The notes under the pieces: generated by a model
Told to the model about the DNA's origin: nothing
What the model saw: only the letters and a program-made list of their open reading frames with translations
Databases searched by the model: none
In this document: positions 58,801 to 64,000 of the stretch, in pieces
Numbering within the stretch: position 1 is the stretch's first letter
How the letters are laid out: every line of letters begins with the position of its first letter
NCBI RefSeq assembly: GCF_029873635.1
Contig: NC_080419.1
Coordinates: 63,895,040-63,959,039, forward strand
DNA length: 64,000 nucleotides
Source of the DNA: Malania oleifera
Lineage: Eukaryota > Streptophyta > Magnoliopsida > Santalales > Ximeniaceae
Reading direction: 5' to 3'
Translations under genes and position numbers: made by a program

Positions 58801-59072
58801 ACACCATACTCGGGCGCCGACACGGCGCGTCGCTTCGGGGCGACGACATAGCCCACCCTCGCCCACTTTTCGCTACACCCGGATGGTTCAAGTGCAACGC
58901 GTCGCTCGTAGGGGACGCCCCAGCAAATATTCGGTAAGGATTCATATCATAGTGATCTGACAAATTTTACGCTGACTGTCAGCTACCTAACGCAACCCTC
59001 CTCCTTAACCCGAGCTTGGGACCGGCTGTGTGTGAAAAAATTAGGACATTTAAGTGCATCATAGGCGGAGTT
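55851..59072 (-). mobile_element. RTE-clade LINE, apparently full length
   Basis: 3222 bp flanked by AAAAGAAGACAT at 55839-55850 and 59073-59084. The minus-strand 5' leader contains GCCGGTCCCAAGCTCGGGTT and the 3' end reads GGGACTAAGGCTTGGTTTTG then a TTGTT tail, both typical of plant RTE elements. Full length, a 12-bp duplication and a single frameshift point to a recent insertion. Confidence 0.95.
55878..58945 (-). pseudogene. RTE LINE ORF: endonuclease and reverse transcriptase, one frameshift
   Basis: From ATG 58945 (the next upstream candidate is not an ATG) the frame runs 875 codons to 56318, then continues after a one-base shift (ACCCTTAAAATT, near 56310) to 55878, about 1,020 residues in all. 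Order: AP endonuclease-like domain (LATWNIGTLTGKS, CLQETKW, YAPQVG, GGDLNGHVG, SQIDFFLTRR, TTQHRVL), a linker, RT (GPDNIPIEVWK, LIPIYKNKGD, NNYRGIKLM, ENQFGFMPGKSTTEAI, FIDLEKAYD, GVHQGFALSP and catalytic FADDIVLI), and the C-terminal ECWA, MLKWMGG..KDK.RNE and GRLRWYGH. The LINE nicks the target and copies its RNA there. The frameshift separates only the C-terminal domain. Confidence 0.92.
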
Positions 59073-59205
59073 AAAAGAAGACATCATACTTGAATTTATA
59101 AACACAAAAGACCAATGAGCGGATATCTTTACAAAACCTCTCTCCGAAGAAAGATTTATATCCATTAGAAGAGAACTTGGGTTGTATAGCAGGGAAGTGA
59201 TTTAG
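59073..59205 (+). pseudogene. SIRE RNase H end, after the LINE
   Basis: Continues the frame interrupted at 55850: EDIILEFINTKDQ, a TGA in place of W, ADIFTKPLSEERFISIRREL, then the pol stop TAG 59203-59205. Confidence 0.9.
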
Positions 59206-59252
59206 GTAGGTTTCATATTGAACAAATTGAGAAAATTAAGAAATTAGGGACT

Positions 59253-59463
59253 TCAGGCGACTGAGCTTGGAAGCTCAGGCGACTGAGCACTGTAGACTGG
59301 TGGCTTAGGGGCCTGAGCCAGCAGACCTCAGGCGACTGAGGTACTACTGCCTGTTGAGATTCCAATTCTGTAAATCTTCAGGCGACTAAACTTAATCTTC
59401 AAGCGCCTGAAGTTACGGGATCTATATATTTAACACGCAAAAACCCTAACCTCAGGCTACTGA
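59253..59463 (+). promoter_or_regulatory. Internal promoter-like block before the env-like ORF
   Basis: TCAGGCGACTGA occurs at 59253-59264, 59275-59286 and 59328-59339, with relatives GGGGCCTGA (59308), TCAGGCGACTA (59378), GCGCCTGA (59403) and TCAGGCTACTGA (59452). A TATA-like CTATATATT is at 59422-59430, about 180 bp before the env-like ATG. Motif and layout copy those of the LTR U3, but the surrounding sequence is not an LTR copy. Confidence 0.65.
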
Positions 59464-59603
59464 CTCCTACTCCATCACTCACCCAAAGCTCCAACCTTTG
59501 GTCTTCCTTGCTCCCTCACTCAAAATCCCTCGAATCAAAGCCCTAATCTCCTTCTCCTACACTCTTTCTCTCGGATTCTAGGGTTCCATTATCCAAGAAT
59601 ACA

Positions 59604-60842
59604 ATGATGCCTCGCACTAAGACCACAGCGAACCAAGGCTCCTCTTCCGGAAGGGACAATAACAACATCAAGCAATGGTTAGTCACTCCCCAATCTAAGC
59701 TCCGATATCATTCTACTCTCCGTTCTACAGACCCAATCTTTGGTCAGGTGATCAACACCACCTTTTTTGATTCTGAATTCCCTGAAATACTGCCTATGTT
59801 TCGGAACATCAGTTGGAAAATTTTTGTTGTTTTTCAAGCCAAAGGAATGTACCCCACCAACGTTGTAAAATTTTTTTATGCCAACATGATTTCTGGAGAA
59901 AGTGTTCTCACTACTGAAGTTAAAGGCAAGAAAATAGTTTTGACTCCTAAAATACTAGCTCCCATTTTGCACATCACTCCGGATGAATTTGAATGTCCCG
60001 CCTTTGCTCAATCTTGGATTCTAGCGCAAGGCTTTAAGCCCGAAGAATTTTTGCCTCTAATTATTGTAAATGAACTCATATACTTTGGCCATCCACCTAT
60101 GAATAAGCAATTGAACCTCCAGGCCTAACTTCACAAAATCATCTCCAATAACATCCTACCTAAGGGCGGATCTTATGATCATCTCTCCTACGTCAACTGT
60201 TTCGTTTTATGGTGTTTACTAAAGGGTAAAAAGCTTGATCTCTCCAGTCTCATTTTGAAATGGATGTGGGCTAAGTTGGAAGCCACTCGTGTCACACTTC
60301 ATTATGGAGGTGTGTTAAATGTTATCTTTGCTCAGCTTGACATTACCACACCTTTTGAGTTATTCATCAAACATACCTGATATGATCTCTTCACCTCCAC
60401 AACCCTCAAGCAAATGGGCTATGAAAAACACGATCAGGGTTGGTTCTTGAAAGGAGGTAGACCTCAAAGAGCGCCAGCATCTGTACCTCCTCCTCCAGCT
60501 CAAGACCAAGGACCTCCTACTGATACGCCTTCTTGGTTCATTCCCTTTCATCATAAATTCTCCACCTTCAGCAGAGACATGAGATCAGGACTTCAATCCC
60601 TTCGAGAGGATATGTCTTCACTTCACACTACCTGTTCCTCACTTGATCAACGCCCCACTCATATTGAGAAGTATCAAGCTAGCTCATCCCGCGGTGTTGA
60701 TCCTATGGACACTAATTCTGCTCCTCGAAGTAATGATGAAGAATCAGAGAAAGGCAATGAAGAAGGTGATGAAGAAGAAGGTGATGACGAGGAAGGAGAT
60801 GAAGAAGAAGCTGAAGAGGAAGATGATGATGTTGATAACTGA
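59604..60842 (+). pseudogene. SIRE env-like ORF, two in-frame stops
   Basis: A single frame of about 412 codons from ATG 59604 to TGA 60840-60842, broken by TAA 60126-60128 and TGA 60378-60380. The N-half (KQWLVTPQSKLRYHS, DSEFPEILPMFRNISWKIFV, GMYPTNVVKFFYANM, ILAPILHITPDEFECP) resembles the 'putative plant transposon protein' domain found in SIRE and related elements. The C-half has a proline-rich stretch, a helical segment (RDMRSGLQSLREDMSSL) and an acidic tail of E, D and G. No clear signal peptide or membrane segment is visible, so an envelope role is only a name by position. Confidence 0.8.
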
Positions 60843-61368
60843 TTTAGTATGTCATTTTGTGATGTATTAAGCACTCTCTATGTATTAGTTATGTTTTATG
60901 ATGCTTTGTTTGTTTTTATTTTCAGTTTGACTTGTACCCTCTATTACTTGTAACCTTTTTGTAATATGACTGCTCTTAAAATTCCTATGCTTTTAATGTG
61001 CTAAACCACTTTGTGTCTATACCCCTCAATTCTTTTTGAATGATGTCAAAGGGGGAGAAATTTTTGAACAAACATGAGCAAACATGAATGAAAAATAAGA
61101 ATATGGCAAATATATAAAGCATATAAAATCTTGGCATATAGCAAGGGGGAGTAAAAGCTGTAAAGAACATGAAAACTATAATGCAAATATGTACATGATA
61201 TGAGCTATAATGAAATATACTCAATTGTGCCTTATTTTTGAACTTACTCATACTTGAAATCATAATTTTCCATATTTGTTTTAAAAGCATGTTTATTGTA
61301 AAGGGAAGCCATTTTTTAAGGATCTGTTATTTTTGCTCCTTATTTGTCATCATAAAAAAGGGAGAGAT
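60843..61368 (+). other. SIRE 3' internal region with several purine tracts
   Basis: Non-coding. Purine tracts CAAAGGGGGAGAAA (61047-61060), GCAAGGGGGAG (61141-61151) and AAAAAAGGGAGAGA (61354-61367). The last abuts the 3' LTR and is the primary polypurine tract. Multiple tracts are characteristic of SIRE elements. Confidence 0.8.
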
Positions 61369-63030
61369 TGTAGGCCTAACATGACTTTCGAATTTCGTTT
61401 TGATGATAACAAATGAAGGTTGATTTAACATGTGTTGTTAAGTGATGATGTTTTAGGAATACCTAAATGACAAAGTTCAAAATATCAAAGGAAAAGCAAG
61501 TTCAAGATCACCAAGGACCACAAAACCACACTTATCGTTAAAGTGATCCAAAGGAAGCTCAAGTGGACCAAAAATGATTTGGAAACCTAAAGTTGACTCA
61601 AGCTCAAAGTCTCAGAGGACTCAAAGCAAAACTCATATGAAGACTTCAAAGCTTAGAGCGTTTAAGGTTTTAGGATGAACTATGTAAGTACTTCATATTC
61701 AAATATCATGTGAAATGGTTTGAAGCTCTTTACGGTTTGTCTTTGTCTTGGACTTAGAGACCTTGTCTTAAAACCCTAGAAAATGTGTTTATAAAGTAAC
61801 AAAGCAAGAGAGCCAAGTGTTTTTGAAAAATAACCTAAAAAACAGAAAATTTGTCTGTTCAGGCAACTAAAGTGTAAGCTCAAGCGCTTGAAGAATTTCC
61901 TCAGGCGACTGAAGAATAAGTTCAGGCGCCTGAAGATTTTCCTAATGAATTTCTGAAGAGGCAATGTAACCTCAGGCGACTAACCCTTGTCACCTCAGGC
62001 GACTGACCTCAACTCCTCAGGCGACTGAATACTATTAACGACTATATTTTTAAAAAAGTTTTAAAATTTAAAATTAAGTTTCTTGTGCCCCATATTTTGT
62101 AAAAACTTGGGAAATACTCCAAGTAAAATTGGGCAACACGAATTAAGTTTTATGAGCCTATAAATACATGTTTTCGTGAATCAAAGATACAAGAAGCAAT
62201 TGAAAAATCTGCTCTTAAGCTGAAAGCTCACTTATGCTCTCAAAGCTCTCTCTTGCTCATTCTTTCATTCTAAATTGCTGAGATATTCTAAAGCACTAAT
62301 CACTCTTCTCGGAGCTCTAATCATCTGAATTGCTGATTCCTTGTCAAGAGAAGTATTCCGGTGAAATTGTTCTTGAGCTTCAACTCTATTTCGTTTGGTA
62401 TTTGTTATTGAAGTATATAGCACTTTCAATTGTACTAACCAGCACTATCTGAGAGCATTCTTTGTACAAAAGAAATTGTTTTCTTGTTTCTTGTTTCTTT
62501 GACAGTTTAGGTATTTGGATCGTTGTAACCGAGCATGGGGTATCACTTGGAGAGGGGGCTCCACCCTAAAGGGAGGTTGTAATCGGTTTGTTCCGCCCGG
62601 AAAGGAACGAGTTAGTGGAATCCTTAGGTAGTCTTACCTAAGGCAAGGACATAGGCAGGGGATAAGCCGAACCTCATAAAAAATCTCGATCTCACTCTCT
62701 CTCTACCCTTTTCTATTTAAATTTCAGCATATACAAATTGTGTTTCAAAGTGCAGGTTTGCTGAAAATCTGAGATTGAGAAGACCTTTTAATCTAAGAAA
62801 GTACGTTGGTTAATATTTTGCGGAAACCTTTAAGGGAGTACGTTGATTAACCGCTTGCGGAAATCTTGATTAAAAGGAGCGCATAAAAAAATTCATTCAT
62901 ACAGAGCTATAAATTGAATTCTTGCAAACGCTAAAAAAGGAGGTGTTGCAGCTCTCACAAAGTTGGCTAAGTATTGTGTAGTTGGGTGATTGTTTATTAT
63001 TTGATTTGTGATTGATTTTTGTGAGTGTGG
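61369..63030 (+). mobile_element. 3' LTR of the SIRE element, end deleted
   Basis: Begins TGTAGGCCTAAC and follows the 5' LTR closely, including the motif array (61858-62028) and TATA box (62159-62166), up to GAGTGTGGTTG. The final roughly 140 bp found in the 5' LTR (50930-51062) are missing and gypsy C RT resumes at once. There is no 5-bp duplication as a result. Confidence 0.9.
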
Positions 63031-64000
63031 TTGGTTAGTCCATTTGGAGTTACAAATGCGCCTAGTGCTTTCATGAGATTAATGAACCATGTATTGCGTG
63101 CGTTCATAAGCAAATTTGTAGTTGTGTACTTTGATGATATCCTAGTGTACAACAAGAACTTAGATGAAGATATTGAGCATTTGAGATTTGTGTTCGATGT
63201 GTTCAAATGTGAAAAGTTGCATGCCAATTCTAAGAAATGTAACTTTTGTATTGAAAAAGTTTTTTTTGGTTATGTTGTTAGTACAAAAGGTATTGAGATG
63301 GATGAAGAGAAAGACAAGGCCGTCAAGGAGTGGCCAACGCCTAAAGGCATCACTGAGGTAAGAAGCTTTCATGGTTTAGCTAGCTTTATAAGTGTTTTGT
63401 TAAGGATTTTAGCACCATTGCTGCACCACTCACTGAAATAATTAAAAAGAATGTTGGATTTCATTGGGGGATTGATCAAGAGAATGCATTTGCTACTATT
63501 AAAGAAAGGTTATGTGCTGCACCTGTGTTAGCATGACTTAAAACAAAACTTTTGAGATTGAATGTGATGCTTCAGGAATAGGAATTGGAGCCGTTTTGAT
63601 GCGGGATAGGCGACCCATAGCTTTCTTCAATGAGTAGCTATGTAGGGCGGCCCTGAATTACCCCACTTTTGACAAAGAACTTTATGCTCTTGTTCATGCT
63701 CTAAAGACGATGCAGCACCACCTTTAGCCTAAGGAGTTTGTGATCCACACTGATCATGAATCATTGAAGCATCTCAAGGGTCAAGGTAAATTAAATAAGA
63801 GACATGCTAGATGGATGGAATACATTGAGACCTTCCCTTATGTCATCCGTTACAAGCAAGGTAAGGAGAACATTGTTGCTAATGCTTTATCACACAGGGA
63901 TGTACTTCTTACTTCTATGAGTGCTAAAATGGTTGGGTTTGAATGTGTGAAATACGTGTATGCCAATGACGCTGATTTTTCTTATGTGTATATGGTGTGT
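63031..64000 (+). pseudogene. Gypsy C reverse transcriptase right part and RNase H, cut by the window end
   Basis: Continues from 49253: [20 protein letters not shown], catalytic [12 protein letters not shown] (63121-63156), [29 protein letters not shown]. Then RNase [54 protein letters not shown] and [16 protein letters not shown]. Stops (for example TGA near 63535 and TAG in FFNE* and HHL*) show decay. About seven residues (the RFGLYE region) were lost at the junction with the SIRE LTR. The motifs fit a chromovirus; the clade is not decided. Confidence 0.88.

Noticed and set aside
60674-60874. Serine-rich minus-strand ORF
   Set aside because: Antisense of the acidic GAA/GAT-rich tail of the env-like ORF.

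Overview
This is a repeat-rich stretch of a flowering-plant nuclear genome, most likely a eudicot. The evidence is plant-type LTR retrotransposons primed by initiator Met-tRNA, plant RTE LINEs and tRNA-derived SINEs, and three recognisable pieces of host genes. No rRNA, tRNA gene or CRISPR array was seen. By reading, well over two thirds of the window is mobile DNA, mostly nested.

Left edge (1-560): promoter and first exon of a minus-strand host gene that resembles NDL (N-MYC downregulated-like) genes; the rest lies outside the window. Its TATA box is about 200 bp from a Copia LTR.

Left nest (561-26522): an old minus-strand Copia element (LTRs 561-823 and 26262-26522) is split into three blocks by plus-strand Tekay/Del-type chromoviruses of one family. 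A1 is at 1885-10916. A2 has coding halves at 11929-12807 and 22253-23540 and a 3' LTR ending at 25726. A2 is split by LTR element B (12808-22252, target duplication TGACA), and B's 5' LTR contains a solo-LTR-like insertion (14535-16141, duplication GTACG). Element B has no gag-pol. Between its primer-binding site and polypurine tract it carries an intact 230-codon ORF for a WUSCHEL-related homeobox (WOX)-like protein, preceded by four 81-bp repeats that run into a TATA box. This is the most unusual object in the window.

Middle (26523-45180): AT-rich DNA with a SINE flanked by an 18-bp duplication, a YKT6 exon-1 fragment in a region that looks like a non-autonomous DNA transposon, a minus-strand SIRE-like LTR (31392-35785) split by a perfect solo LTR (33795-35567, duplication AATAT), an LTR-like promoter with palindromes near 38.3-38.6 kb, the last exon of biotin synthase (BIO2, minus, 40296-40604), and a decayed plus-strand Copia (41259-44790).

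Right nest (45181-64000): a Ty3/gypsy element C is interrupted in its reverse transcriptase by a SIRE-type Copia (49254-63030) with an env-like ORF. The SIRE element is itself interrupted in RNase H by a nearly intact RTE LINE (55851-59072, 12-bp duplication). The env-like ORF has its own upstream promoter-like block resembling the LTR U3.

A recurring theme is that several unrelated LTRs, the env-like ORF and the WOX-like ORF each have an array of short, often palindromic, CpG-containing motifs just upstream of a TATA box.
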